NCBI GenBank assembly: GCA_030407085.1
Contig: CM059586.1
Location: forward strand, 31,297,501-31,361,500
Direction: 5' to 3'
Source: Trichopria drosophilae
Lineage: Eukaryota; Arthropoda; Insecta; Hymenoptera; Diapriidae
DNA: 64,000 nucleotides
The position numbers and the translations under genes were made by a program. Below the pieces are notes generated by a model. That model was not told the DNA's origin, did no database searches, and saw only the letters and a program-made list of their open reading frames with translations. Below are positions 12,481-24,554 of this stretch, piece after piece (position 1 is the first letter of the stretch; each line of letters begins with the position of its first letter).

Positions 12481-13430
12481 ATACCCGAGATATTTAAGGG
12501 AAGATGGTCGATTCTAACGTGACTAGAAGCGAGACTATCTTTACTGGCAATTTCAATGCTGAAAAGAAAATTTAAGGAGCAAGTCGGAAGCGAGGACGTC
12601 TAATATTCGCGCGGTACCGGCAATTGTCGAATTATGCACCCCGCAAAATAACCGCCTCGAACATTTAACACGCGAAGAGGAAATATGCGAGACACTTAAA
12701 TTTACGATCCGCGGTAATTTCACGAGGAATTTGTCAAGGCGTAATAGTCGCGTACTAGCGCCCTCTGCACCTACCGCAACGCAGCGCCTCTTAACGGCGA
12801 ATACAATATTTACATTTTACGCAAGAATAAATCGTCTTAGGCAAACAAGTAACAAAAAAATCAAATGTCTCAGTGTAATTTCTTCTTCAGCTGTATCAGA
12901 TGTAACGTTATCTCGTAGTAAGTTGATTGCTCCGGCGCTGAAAAGAGAAACGGCGAAGAATAAAGTTTCGCGCTTTTCTTCTTAGTAGCTCGGACTTAAT
13001 CACCGTAATGTGAATTACGTATCCGATAGAATATATGCAAATGCGCGCGCGTTCGTTAAAGGTCGCAAGACTCGGCTTACCAGCGATAAGCCCAAGAATT
13101 ACAGGGAATTACGCGAGTTATCCGCGAGAAGAATTCCTCGTAGTTCAGTACACTGATTCCTAATTCAGTGTATTAACAGACCTTTCAACCTGACGATTTA
13201 CTCTTTCCAATGACAATGCGAGGATGGCGAATCGCTGATTCTTTCAAATTGTCTCCAACTGGCAGCTGTAGCCTTATTCTAAGTATTTCTTGTTTTATCT
13301 TTTTGTAATCCGAATAGCGATATGCGAAACCGCTTGGCGTTACTAAAATGCTGTGAACGACATGCTAACGAGTAACTTATGTTGCGCAAGCAATGTTTAT
13401 TAAAATTCCAGTACAAGGACATTTAAGTTT
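12481..13430. other. CpG-bearing higher-complexity island
   Basis: The sequence changes from AT-rich filler to mixed composition with many CpG (GCGCGGTACCGG, CGCGAAGAGG, TATGCGAGAC, ATGCGCGCGCG). Frames are short on both strands and show no domain. It may be a cis-regulatory block conserved between related insects, or decayed exon sequence; composition alone cannot decide. Confidence 0.45.
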
Positions 13431-13535
13431 CATTCAAAAAGATGAATAGATGAATTACACAGGTTAAAAAAAGGTTATAACCAGAAACAGGACTATACTT
13501 TTCCGAAGATTTTCTTTATGCTGAATCAAAACCTG

Positions 13536-13875
13536 CACAGAAAAAAAGTCTTAAAATTGTTACATCTCAAATTAAGCACTGCAAACGGCTTAATTTCAGT
13601 CTAAAATTCAGCTAATTTTCTTAAATTAAGTCAATATTTACGATTAAAGTCTTACTTTCAGACATCAAAGTTTAATTTTAGTCGAGATTTATGCTTAAAA
13701 AACAATTTTTCGAGCTTGTCACACCTAAGTTAGAAAATTCTTATTTCGAACCTGAATATTGACTAAAAGTAAGTTTCCAAAACTAAAAGCAAGATTTTAA
13801 GCGCAAATATTGACTTAATTTAAGAAAATTTGCTCATATTTAGACTGAAATGAAGTCTTTTACAGCGCAGAATTG
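13536..13875. mobile_element. CACAG-family MITE, copy 1 (diverged)
   Basis: It begins CACAGAAAAAAAGTCTTAAA and continues ATTGTTACATCTCAAATTAAGC, then reads AATTTTCTTAAATTAAGTCA in one arm and the complement TGACTTAATTTAAGAAAATT in the other. Its right tip is degraded (AATTGTTTTATCACG). It is the oldest looking of five copies in the window. Non-coding, about 340 bp. Confidence 0.75.
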
Positions 13876-14960
13876 TTTTATCACGCTACGATCTTTAGAT
13901 ATCCTAACTTAAAAGTGCAAAAACACCTTTGTTTACCATTAATATATTCTTAAAAAGTCTTGGTGTTTTTCGCACACATGAAGAATTGAAATTAAAAATG
14001 CTTGAGTTTAATAAAAATTTAAAAATTAAAAGAAAAAAAACAAACAAGGGTCAATAATTTGGAGGGTTTTTGTAATATAAATATTTATTTATTATTTTTA
14101 AATTTTTATTAAACTCAATCATTTTTAATTTCTATTTCTTTATGTGACCGAAATACACCAAGACTATTTAAGAATATATTAATTTATAAATCGGTCGAAA
14201 ATTAAAACCTTATCAAATATTCTTTTACCATTTTCATTAAGTTTTTGTGTCGGAACAAAATTTTTGTTTGCAATTTGGCAAAACGCAGATTAAAGTACCA
14301 TTCATTATATTAGCTTTAAAGTACTTTTTTAGTAATTCCGATACGATTTTTTTTCATCAAGTTATCGAAGTTTTTGTCAAGGTATAAATATGATTTTCAT
14401 ACATTTAGTAAATGCCCAATTGGATGAAAATAACCAACAAAATGAGACCGACCTTCTTGCTCAAAATTCTTTTATAACGTCAACATTTTGAGATACCCTA
14501 GCCTAAAAGTGCAAAAACGCCGTTTTTGTCAATTTTCAGTAAGTTTTTGTGGTAGAAAAATTTTTTTTTTGGTAATTTGGCACGAACCAAATTAAAGGGC
14601 ATTCATGAGATACCTGAGTATACTTTTCCAAAAGGTTTCGATGTGCTGAACCCAAATTTGGAAGCAGAATTATTATTTCGCATCAAGATTTTGAGATATC
14701 CTAACCTAACAGTGGAAAAAACGAAAATCATAATCGTCCCTTGACAACATCTTGGATTAACTCGACGAAAAAAAAAACAGATTACTTTTAAGCTGATGAA
14801 TAGCATTTTAATCTACGTTCGGTAAAATTGCGAACAAAAATGTTGTTATGCCACAAAAACTTGCTTAAAATGGAAAAATTGTGTGTTTTGCACTTTTAAG
14901 TTAGGATATCTCACGATCATGTCGTGATAGAACATTTCGGCGCCAAACTTTGGATCCGGC
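13876..14960. repeat. Scrambled array around a 240-bp inverted repeat
   Basis: An inverted repeat spans 13940-14181, ending TAATATATTCTTAAA on the left and its complement on the right, with arms holding GAGTTTAATAAAAATTTAAAA. Around it a unit reading GAGATATCCTAACCTAAAAGTG then GCAAAAACRCC, AGTAAGTTTTTGTG and TTTGGCA occurs near 13895, 14200, 14485 and 14690, and inverted near 14810-14925. A partial copy of the inverted repeat is at 40310-40470. Non-coding. Confidence 0.6.
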
Positions 14961-15043
14961 GCATAAAAAAATGTGTGAAAAATTGTAATCCTGTTTCTGG
15001 GTATAGAGATCGGCCTCATTATTTTGTTTTCTTATAAAAAATA

Positions 15044-15337
15044 GGGGTCGAAAAAACGAAAAATCTAAAATCGACAGTCTAAAAAGTGAAAATCTTTCAT
15101 TTTTATGTTTCTGACTATATGTTCCCATGAAAAAGAAGATGCTTGTTAGTTTTTTGTCTGACGTTTTTTTTTGACGTGTCAACTTTCTGACATGTCTTTT
15201 TTCTAATGTCGTTTTTCTGAACTGTGTGCTTTTTTTAACATGTGTTTTTTTAATGTCGTTTTTCTGAATTGTCTGCTTTTTTTTACTGTCGTTTTTCTGA
15301 CCTGTTGGTTTTTTGTCGGGCTTTTTGACTGCAGGTT
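15044..15337. repeat. Array of about 20-bp units related to the GGGTGC-family arms
   Basis: The stretch starts GGGGTCGAAAAAACG and then repeats units such as AATGTCGTTTTTCTGA and GACATGTCTTTTTTC, ending TTTTTGTCGGGCTTTTTGAC. It resembles one over-extended arm of the elements at 44.5 and 55.9 kb. On the minus strand it reads as a lysine-rich open frame (KKP, KKT repeats), which is an artefact of the repeat. Confidence 0.55.
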
Positions 15338-16935
15338 TTATTACTTTTTTTTTGGAGAAAAACAAAGTAAAAAACTCGTTTTTTAGTTATAAGTATGGAT
15401 CAGATGCAAAGAAAGTGATGATTTAAAAAATTTATTAAAAGAAATTTTGGAGTTCATTTTTCACAAATTATGTTGTAACACAAAAACAGTCGACTTTTGT
15501 TTATTTCTATATTTCTGGATTTCTTGAATTCGTAAGACTCAGTCAGCAAAAAATATAAATTTTTCCATTTTAGTTTCATATATTTAAAGAAGTTTTATAA
15601 ATGCAAAATTAAAAATATGTGCAAAAGTGTGTAAGAAATAATGGTTGTAATCTTCATACAAAGTCAAACAATGTGTATAATTTTCACAAACCTCAAAAAC
15701 GCCTTCTATAAGCAACAATTGAAAAAATTAGTAAATAAATAATGCTCGACAATATAATCCAATAAAAATATGGGATACGTCTTGTGAAGGTCCTTATTAT
15801 TTTCGAAAATCCAAAAGCAATCCGACAATTTCCTTTTCACCATCTTAAAAAATTGATAATTTTTCTAATAAAATTTATAATATCTGTAATCGAGCAGACT
15901 ATCGTTAAAAAAAAAAACTAAAAAATTGCTGATTTTTGTTAAATAAATGCTCCTAATTTTTTACTTTCGAATTTGCAGCATATTTTAATACACCATTAGA
16001 AATAGCAGGGTTAGGGCAATAAAAAACGTTATACTTCTAAAAAATAGTGTGAAACTTCCGGTTAAGTTTATATACATTCGATCATGTATTTTATTCGATA
16101 CTAAATATGTTTTACAGACGCTCAGTATTTCGTTTTTAAACAATTCAGAAACATAAGTAATATACGTAATGCATCTATTTTTTAGCCATTTCGTCGATTT
16201 ACACTATCAATGCATGTATTGTATATTACAATAAAATGAATTTAAAAAGTCACCAGAAAATGTCCGAAAAATGAGTGAACAAGGTACTGAACAAGATCCA
16301 TGAAGATTTGCAGTGTTAATCGAACTAATTTTTAAAAAAATGGTCAAATTATTGGTTACTAATTACACTGTAATTTTGGTATTAAACGAAAGGTATAGAA
16401 GAAGTATTAATTTCAATTTTATAGCATGCGCTAAAGGCTGTTGTTGCTGCTGTTACAGCCACTAGCTCGAATTTCGCCGAAGGGGATACATTGCGCCCGT
16501 AACCGCAAATAGCCTAACATCTCTCCCTCTTTCTCTCACTCTAACACATCGAAAGATAGTCTTGTTCTCTAAAGATGTTCTCGAGACATGAAAATTGTAT
16601 AAACGGAAACGCACGACGCGTCTCGTACGTAACTTTTCGCGTTAACATAACTTCTTTTGTTCTGCCGTAACAACCCTCGTTGATTAGCTACGTGACCCGA
16701 CACCTTCACAACTCCAACACCGCTAATGAATCGTAAAAACCGGGATTGGAACGAATGTTTGAACTTTCCAATTTCGCGACGCGATTCTGCACTTTACGTA
16801 AATGTGCTCGTTCACTCGATTTATGGCCGACATGGTTCTTCTTCTTCTTATTTTTAACTAATTTTTTCATCTATTATTTATTCTATTTTCACCTGCATGT
16901 TGTGATTTCAACGGAATGAAAAATGTACAAGTATC
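15338..16935. other. AT-rich DNA with one CpG-bearing patch
   Basis: 15338-16400 is AT-rich without features, except a segment near 15990-16040 (CAGGGTTAGGGCAATAAAAAACG) that recurs in diverged form at 52885-52930. About 16430-16830 is more complex, with a TTGTTGCTGCTGTTAC triplet run and CpG-rich segments (GCACGACGCGTCTCGTACG). No gene is recognised. Confidence 0.45.
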
Positions 16936-17150
16936 CACACCGAGAACAATTTTCGTAGAAATTTTAACATCCGAGATGGTTAATTGGAGACGTAATTGCT
17001 GAATGAGAAAAATTTCCGTTAAAGTACTACTCAGACTTTAAAAATGACTAAAAATCAGTTTTACCAGCAATAAGGGTGATTTTTGTCATTCTGAAAGTCT
17101 GCCCTGTAAAGAACCAGCTGGAATGTTAAAATTTCCAAGAAAATTGTTTA
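16936..17150. mobile_element. Small inverted-repeat element (GAACAATTTTC ends)
   Basis: The left arm CACCGAGAACAATTTTCG, then GTAGAAATTTTAACAT, pairs with the right arm ATGTTAAAATTTCCAAG, then AAAATTGTTT. The same arm sequence opens the element at 27050. Non-coding; TA duplication not clear. Confidence 0.55.
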
Positions 17151-17187
17151 TCTACAGTATCCGCCAAAAATTCGTGAATGCTCTTAA

Positions 17188-17834
17188 GGTAGCTAGACCC
17201 CAAGATATCATATGTTAGCGAAAATAATTTAATAACACTTCCAGGAATTGAAGTTTTATTATACATGATATTGTTACAGAGTTCAAGCATTATTATTCTT
17301 GAAAAAAAATTGAAACTTGCAAAAATAATTTGTTAACTAACTTTTCTTGGCGACTCAAATTTTCTTCTTATTTTCATTCAAAACTTTTCTAAAAATGAAT
17401 GGATTTCAATGAATGACGGCTGATTTTTTCGAGAAAAAGATTCTCTACAACATCACCGAATAAATTTCTCAAATTTTGTTGCCTGATCACTAAAATTATT
17501 CAGAAAAGTTAAAAAATAATATATATATTTTGACCCTAGTTTTAGAAATTCAAGAAATTCATTCGGTGAAGTTGTAGAGAATCTTTTTCTTGAAAAAATA
17601 AGCCGTCATTCATTGAAATCCATTCATTTTTAGAAAAGTTTTGAATGAAAATAAGAAGAAAATTTGAGTCGCTAAGAAAAGTTGCTTATCAAATTATTTT
17701 TGCAAGTTTCAATTTTTTTTCAAGAATAATAATGCTTGAACTCTGTAACAATATCATGTATAATAAAACTTCAATTCCTGGAAGTGTTATTAAATTATTT
17801 TCGCTAACATATTATATCCTGGGGTCTAACTACC
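17188..17834. mobile_element. TTAA-flanked 647-bp fold-back element
   Basis: The ends are inverted GGTAGCTAGACCCC and GGGGTCTAACTACC, each flanked by TTAA (17184-17187 and 17835-17838), the target site of piggyBac-type (also Kolobok) transposons. The arms pair almost throughout, through CTTCCAGGAATTGAAG, AGAGTTCAAGCATTATTATT and ATGAATGGATTTCAATGAATG. About 90 bp in the middle stays unpaired. Arm identity is high by eye, so this is among the younger elements. Open frames inside it are only read-through of the arms. Confidence 0.8.
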
Positions 17835-17838
17835 TTAA

Positions 17839-19953
17839 TTTTCATAATTGTCAAATACTGCGTTGTATCTCGAAACCCTTCACGATATTAAAAAAAAAAT
17901 CAAAGGGTATCTTTTAAAGTACATGGATAAAGCTTTCAATTGGTACTTTCACATTTACTTTAGACATTATTATTTCTTAGCTGTGAAGTTTTCAAAATGT
18001 TGTATTTTGCAACTTTTTTCTTCAGACTTTTAAGTTTGTCAGGAATACTACAATTCAAGACCGTTAAAATGGATTTTGCAAAAAGACTATTTGTCGTTTC
18101 AAAGTTGTGAAAATTTTAAATTTTACTTATTGAGTCTGAAATGCTTCGAAAAAAGGTCAAAAGTTCGAGAACATGGAATTTATTTATATTTCGGGAATTA
18201 TTAATCATCGTATTCATTTTAAAAGGTTATTTTTTCCTTCATTAGCATGAGATAGAAAAATTCGTTTTAAAGTTAAATAAGAGTGCTATCTGAATTAATT
18301 GTGTAAAATTTAAAAAAATTATCGTTCTATTAAACAAAAAAATGCATAAAAAATGCATCACAAGTTTCACAATTGACAATTGACATTTTTTGACCATTTA
18401 AGCTAAAATTTCAAATCAACCTGAACGTGGTGAAGCAATTTTAAGTAATGTAAAGATTCATTTTCAGTGCAAAAATCCACATGAATTATTGCCATCAATC
18501 TTGAAAGTGTATTTTGCATGACTGTAATTAAAAGACAAAATCCGGATATCAAAATTTAACCCTGGATTACTTGCAAAATAAATTTGTTATATAACATTTT
18601 TTTAAAATATTTATGGAGTTAAATAAAAAATTTTTAAGTGTCTGTTTTCATTTATTTCAACCTACAATATAATTACATACAAATATTTCGTGGGATTTAG
18701 CTTGCAAACTAACCGTTAAATAAGTTTCAAGCAGGACGAAATTTTAATACTTGAAAATTACATTGGATCTGTCAAAATATTAAATTTTAATTTTCTACAT
18801 TTCAAAAATGCACAAAACACATATGATCTTAGCGTGTCGTAACTTTTAAAATAATTTGACATTTTATATGTCTTTGACAACAAATGTCACGAAAAGAATA
18901 AAATCTCTCAAAGTAAGATATCATTCGTGTTTATAGATTGTCTGTCATAATTTTGAAGACAGGAAAATGAGTTTTGCATTTTCTGTAAATGCGCATTAAA
19001 CCATACCTTCGATTTCTAGACATTTTGATTTGAGACATCTAAAGACACTTTTTAAAAAAGAACGCTTTTTAATATCGCAGTGTCATCCTCTATGACACGC
19101 GATTTAGAACTGCGCTAGTTAATAACTATTTGAATAAACATGAAACGAATTTCCAGATTGTTTTAGCGATATCTTCAAAGGTTAATACCTGCGAAAAAAT
19201 CTATCACGTTAGAAATGCATAAGTAGAAAAAAAACAACAAAAAATATAAAAGCACACAAAAACTAAGTGTAGCGAAATGGTTATCAATAATGACGAAAGT
19301 GTAATTACAAATACGTTTTCTATGAAATATTCGTATCTGAACCATGTTTAAAAAATGCTACTAGAAATTATGACGATTAAACCAGTATTATTTAGAACGA
19401 CCGTGTTTCTATGTCGAGTTTCTTTAGTGCTTTCAAAGCACTACCGATAAGGAACCACGTATCGTGCATAATATTTTTCTGTTTGTTATTCTTTCTTTCA
19501 ACCGAGTTTCCTCGAGTGTTTTTACAATTCGTTAGTTTTAGACAGAATTGTATAGAGTTACAGAACAAGAATTTGTATACCACTAGGCAGGGTAAAAGAA
19601 AAAGTGTAAAAACTTATTTTGACCCTTAAAAAATTTGTTTGTCGAAAAAATTGAATTTTTTTAAATCCATGCGTAATTATTTAGAAAATGTGTTTTTATG
19701 TTCAGCCTAATTTTTTTGAATTTTTAAATTAATTTAGAAAATGTAGAAGCATTTTTTCGAAAAAACAATTTGTTTTCAAGTTCCAATTTGGGGTTCAAAA
19801 CTCGTTGTTACATTTTTTATTTTAGCGCCACTGAATTCCGCTTTTCAATAAGACTCGGTAAATTTTACTTAACTAATTTCGGCAAATTCTACTTATTTTT
19901 ATTCTACAATTTTTTCCTGTACGTGTGCCTTGGATTGATTGTGCGTCGATTTT
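17839..19953. other. AT-rich non-coding stretch
   Basis: I see nothing specific. Frames are short and stop-rich on both strands, and no inverted repeat of note was found. Confidence 0.5.
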
Positions 19954-20342
19954 ACAATAATAATAATAATAATAACGTCTTTATTGGCGAACGAGGGGTA
20001 CAAAAAAATAGGCCTCCTACGAGCTACAGAACACATAAGTAAATTAAAAATCAGTATTTAGTTTTAAAAGTAAAAATAAGTTAAAATTAATAACAAAAAA
20101 TAGTACACATTATATAAAATAAGCGGAACGCAGTACTTGATAAAACTAAGAGTATACATTTTTAAAAAGCAAACAATAACACATGACATTACTTAGGATA
20201 TAAGAACAATTAAAAGCGCTAAACAGGATGCAATAGTGATAGAGGACAAGTAAACACGTAGATGAGTGAAAAATAAAAAGATAAATAAATAAATAAATAA
20301 ATAAATAAAATAAATTAACAAATAACACAAATTACAGAAAAA
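19954..20342 (-). mobile_element. 3' end of a non-LTR retrotransposon (minus strand)
   Basis: On the minus strand the sequence ends CGCCAATAAAGACG followed by (TTA)n at 19956-19975. An AATAAA-like signal followed by a short triplet tail is typical of I/R1/Jockey-type LINE 3' ends. The same junction (GCCAATAAAGACG then ATT repeats) occurs at 63.77-63.80 kb. Upstream is non-coding 3' region with a (TTTA)n run at about 20280-20310. No reverse-transcriptase frame is present in the part seen, so it is a 5'-truncated copy. Confidence 0.65.
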
Positions 20343-20423
20343 AACCTACAGGTAAACTTCATTAATTTGACATACAAATTTGGAAGTCAATACGACACAT
20401 TTCCGTACTTCCAGTGGTAACTT
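20343..20423. other. Short spacer
   Basis: I see no feature here. Confidence 0.4.
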
Positions 20424-20528
20424 CCCAACGGGCACGAAAGTCCCGAATGTTTCTAAAACGTTTTAGGAACGTTTCTGGAACATTCTAAAAACGTTTTGGC
20501 AACATTTGGGTCCTTCGTGCCCGTTGGG
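20424..20528. mobile_element. 105-bp palindromic element
   Basis: The ends are CCCAACGGGCACGAAAGTCCC and the near-perfect complement. The interior is built from alternating AAACGTTTT and GGAACGTTTC motifs. With about 30-bp outer arms it is an extremely compact inverted-repeat element. A target duplication is not evident (flanks TAACTT and TTATTG). Confidence 0.7.
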
Positions 20529-21745
20529 TTATTGAAAATTTTTGGAGGAAAATACGAAAAGCCCCATTGAATTTATTCATTGAATGCGTTGGATAGCATA
20601 AAGTATTTGTAATAGCACTTGGGCGGAAATTTGTATCGCTACCAAGCATATGCAGAGAAGAATAAAGATAATCCGGGGTTTTCATATTCAAAACCCGACT
20701 GATAATTTTTAAAACAATTCTATCCCGTATTTTAAGTTGACCATTATAACTTTAATCTTCCGGCTATTGAAGGCAGGAAGAAAAGAAGAATCCTAACATT
20801 AACCGTTCAAATCAAAATTATGCATGACAGAAAAAAAAAAATCCGCTCCAACTTTCTCACGGGCAAATAGTACAAATTGAGCGTAGAATTGCCGCTTTCG
20901 TAAAGTTTGTTTTTTTCGTCGTGTGTCGAGCCAAGAGCTCGCATGCGCCTGGAAAGTGGCCATAAAAAGTATTGTTCCGATTAGTAAACAGCCTAAGGAA
21001 ACCTCACTTGATTGCGCAAAACTCGTAAATTGTTGTCCGATATACCTTGGCAGAGAGTGACGCAGTGTCGCGAATAAGCCGTTCGCGCCGGTGCATTGTC
21101 GCCGCGTTGCGGGCGTGCCTTGTCCGACGTGCGTGCCGCGCCTCTCTTCAGTGCGTGCACTTTTTCCCTGCACCGGCTGACGCACTTGCACCTCCTGGGA
21201 TTACCCGAGGCCGCAATTGTGGCCTAACCCCACCGCCGCGATTTTCCCGCCAAAATGCCGCCGCGCAATTAACCCAGTCTGGCAATGCCTTCCAAAATAC
21301 GATTCCACGCGACGATGCGGTCGCAATACGATTGTCGACACGTCTTTTCGCCCGCATCCGAGCTCTGCTGTGATTTAACGGACGTAAAAGGAATCCTTTT
21401 TAGTTGAGGTTGACGTCGACCTAGGTGGTATTTCTGTGGGATCTAATCTGAACAATTCTTAGTAAATTTTACGAGTTGTCAACTTTGGCTAGTCCAATAG
21501 GGTCTCAGTATAGTAGCAGTAAATATAGTAGTTAATATTGCTGCTACAAATGTAATCAGTGGAATTAACTAATGTTAAGGTTGTCAAAATTTTAAGGTTT
21601 GTCTAACGCGACTAGTAAATACAGAAATGAACAAGACCTTTACCTTTAGTTAAACAAACTCTTGGTACATTTAACTACTTTTTAATTACTGTGAATAGAT
21701 CAGTAGATCTTTAACTTAGATGGCTTTCATAGATCAGGTATATAA
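20529..21745. other. CpG-bearing island (core 20860-21420)
   Basis: The core is clearly GC-richer than its surroundings, with CGCGTTGCGGGCGTGCC, CCGCCGCGATTTTCCCGCC and GCGCCGGTGCATTG. Frames over 100 codons are open on both strands at once, as expected from composition. None has a recognisable domain, signal peptide or a codon pattern I could trust. It may be a regulatory island, promoter or unannotated first exon. 21430-21745 is AT-rich filler. Confidence 0.45.
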
Positions 21746-22593
21746 GGGTGCGCCTCAAAAATCCGAAAAATCACAAAACAGACATTCACAAACCAGGCAT
21801 TTAAAAAAACGGACATTCAAAAACCAGACATTTCAAAAAACCGACTTTCAAAATATGCCTGCAATTTGAAATGTCTGGTTTTAGGGTGTACCTCCAATAC
21901 CTGACAAATCACTAGACAGTCACTTCAAAAAAACAGACATTAAAAAACCAGACATGTAAAAAATAAACATTATAATACCAGGGTACATCTCAAAAACCGG
22001 ACAAATCACAAAACAGACACTTCAAAAACCAGGCATTTAAAAAACGGACATTGAAAAACCAGACATTTCAAAAAACCGACTTTCAAAATATGTCTGCAGT
22101 TTGAAATGTCTGGTTTTAGGGTGCACCTCCAAAACCTGACAAATCACAAAACAGTCACTTCAAAAACCCGACATTCAAAAACCAGACATTTAAAAAATGA
22201 ACATTCAGAAACCATACCATTAAAAAAAAAGACATTTAAAAATGGTATTATAATGTTTATTTTTTAAATGTCTGTTTTTTAAATGTTTGGTTTTTGAAGT
22301 GTCTTAATTGTGATTGTCGGGTTTTTGAGGTGCACCCAAAAACTAGACATTTCAAAATACAGACACCTCAGATTGGTGCGTTTTACTTGAAGCTCATTTC
22401 AAGATCAAAAATGTTTGACCAAGGGATTAATTTTGAAAGTCACTTGAATGTAAAATCAGTTTGACCCACGGATTATTGATTAAGCACATTTTGAATTCAA
22501 TCATTAATTACATTTTCAGAACGTGTATACATTTTGAAATGTTGAGTTTTTGAAGTGCCTTTTTTATGATTGTCGGGTTTTTTAGGTACACCC
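21746..22593. mobile_element. GGGTGC-family element with a duplicated left arm
   Basis: The left end is GGGTGCGCCTCAAAAATCCG and the right end complements GGGTGTACCTAAAAAACCCG. The first about 235 bp (21746-21980) is repeated in tandem at 21981-22214, both carrying AAAACAGACA, AAAAACCAGACATTTC and CCGACTTTCAAAATATG. At 22370-22510 it has the core shared with the 7.0 kb element (TTTCAAGATCAAAAATGTTTGACC, CGGATTATTGATTAAGCAC). Flanks GTATATAA and TTGTGTAA match only 5/8, so the duplication is weak. Non-coding. Confidence 0.7.
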
Positions 22594-22714
22594 TTGTGTA
22601 ACTGCCGTAAAGTAATTGAAACAATTAAGAAAGTAATAGGTAATAGTAATAACGCCTTATACCTCCTTATAACTACTGAAGGATGGAAACTTTTTTTTTA
22701 ATTCTTCAAATTTT

Positions 22715-22901
22715 GGGTACATGTCAAAGAACCGAATTTCAAAGATCCAAAATATTGAAAAATGAACATTTAAAAAATTTACACTATTGTTTTCATGAAT
22801 ATTACAGCTTTATGACTTGTTGGTTTTCGACAGTCATCGTTTTCTCAGTGTGGGCTTTTTAAATGTCGATTTATCAAAGTTTCGGATTTTTGAGGTGTTC
22901 C
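22715..22901 (-). mobile_element. 187-bp element, same family as 63266-63455, opposite orientation
   Basis: The complement of its right end reads GGGAACACCTCAAAAATCCG and matches the left end of the 63.3 kb element, as does the interior (GTCATAAAGCTGTAATATTC in complement). Flanks CAAATTTT (22707-22714) and CAATTTTT (22902-22909) match 7/8, consistent with an 8-bp duplication. Confidence 0.75.
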
Positions 22902-24554
22902 CCAATTTTTTTTTCATGAAAAAATTGCATAAAACTCAATTGTATAATTGAATCACTGACATTAGTGGTATAATTTTTTAAGCAAAATTTGCAATTTCCG
23001 CTTTTTGTTCTATGTAATGCGTTTTTATTATCACTTTTTACTTGTGAAGTACCTTAAACGTAATTACCATTTTTCAGATTTAAATGTTTTAATAAATTTA
23101 ATTAGTAACTATTAATTCAATGAAAAATAGTAACATTAACAACAGTAACACAATTTGTCTAACTAAAAAAAGTTTCTTTTTACTAAACATTTTGTTACTC
23201 GAGAAACTGAGAGGATCTTGGTTGACGTGTCAGCTCTTCTTATTTTGGGTCAAAACGGATTAAGTTTGTTTTAATAATCTCGATCAATGCAATGTTAAAT
23301 GTAAAGAAAATTACGTAGGTGCTATTTTTTATTATTTTTTCATTTTTTGTACAGTTCAGATATTTTTTATCCATAAAAATTAAAAGTACATGACCTAAAT
23401 GAGAAAAAGAACAATAAAACCTCAAAATACATATTTTTTAAGGATTAGTTCGACAAACCCAATTTAATTTGGTGACCATGAGTTTTTTAAATTTAATTTT
23501 GTTATTATCATTCTATATTTTATTATTGCATTTTCTTCGTTTCATGATGTATATAAGTAAACACGATTTCATTCACTTTATACAAATCAATAAACAAAAA
23601 TTGATGATTTAACTATCGTAACAAGAATTGAATTCAATGCATCAGGTACATTGGATTGCATAAAATACACACAAAAGTTATTCATTAGACGAAACAGTCG
23701 TCAGAAATCGGATATCGAATGGCGAATTTAATGACTTGGAGACAGGGAGCTGATGTCAAAGCTTAGCGATACACAGGATTGATAGGGTAGACTCGCTTTT
23801 CTAAAGAGCCACTCTTTTCATTTCTGAATGAAAGGCTTTTACTTGTCGCCAGTGAAAATACACGTGCACAAGTTTCCGGCTCTGTAATGGATAATAATAG
23901 TTCTGCAGATAAAAGAAATAATTAAGGGATTATTTTAAGAAAATGTCTTCTTTCTTACAAATTAGAGTCTATATTTTTTATTTCAAATTTTGCCAGGTAT
24001 ATCTACAACCATTGTAAGTATGATGATATGTGTTATAATTTTTAGTCCTTTATTTTAAATGTGATATGCCACTCTAAGTGGACTACTCAACGGTTTGACT
24101 TTGAAGAATACCAAACTTTTAAAGGGCAGGGTGAAATATGGACCGGTAATGTTTTACATAAGAAGAATCGCCAAAAAAGGCCCCTGGATCGAATGTTAGA
24201 GTATGCATTACAGGGGCCACAGTTCAACAGGCATCTATGTTACATATAGTACATGTAGTACATCATGAACCAAGGGACTCACTCCTTTCAGGGGGTTGTT
24301 TCGGTCGATTTCTCATACATAAAAAATTACCAGATCATATTTCTGCACACTCTGCTAGTTTCTTATTAGAATTTTATATTTTGCTGGAGTATGGAACATT
24401 TGAACGATAGAAAGTGTAAATATATAGAAAAAAATAAAATAAAAACATCGTAATATATACAATTGTTTGATTGTAGCCCACAATTAAAATAAAGATACAA
24501 CAATTAAAATATAATCGATCGAAATTTATCAAGTGTCAACAAAACAAAGTTTGA
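22902..24554. other. AT-rich non-coding stretch
   Basis: No gene is recognised. 23640-23900 and 24060-24330 are somewhat more complex, the second with an open frame to 24249 that has no known motif and no splice or start context. Confidence 0.45.

Noticed and set aside
14901..15365. 154-codon lysine-rich open frame on the minus strand
   Set aside because: Its KKP/KKT/QKN repeats are simply the translation of the 20-bp DNA repeat at 15044-15337; no domain and no start context.
17645..18033. Open frames of 60-90 codons
   Set aside because: They run through the right arm of the TTAA-flanked hairpin and AT-rich flank; the sequence is explained by the element.
20799..21373. Open frames of 108-130 codons on both strands
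   Set aside because: They overlap in opposite directions in a GC-rich patch and have no recognisable domain or splice sites; composition explains them.
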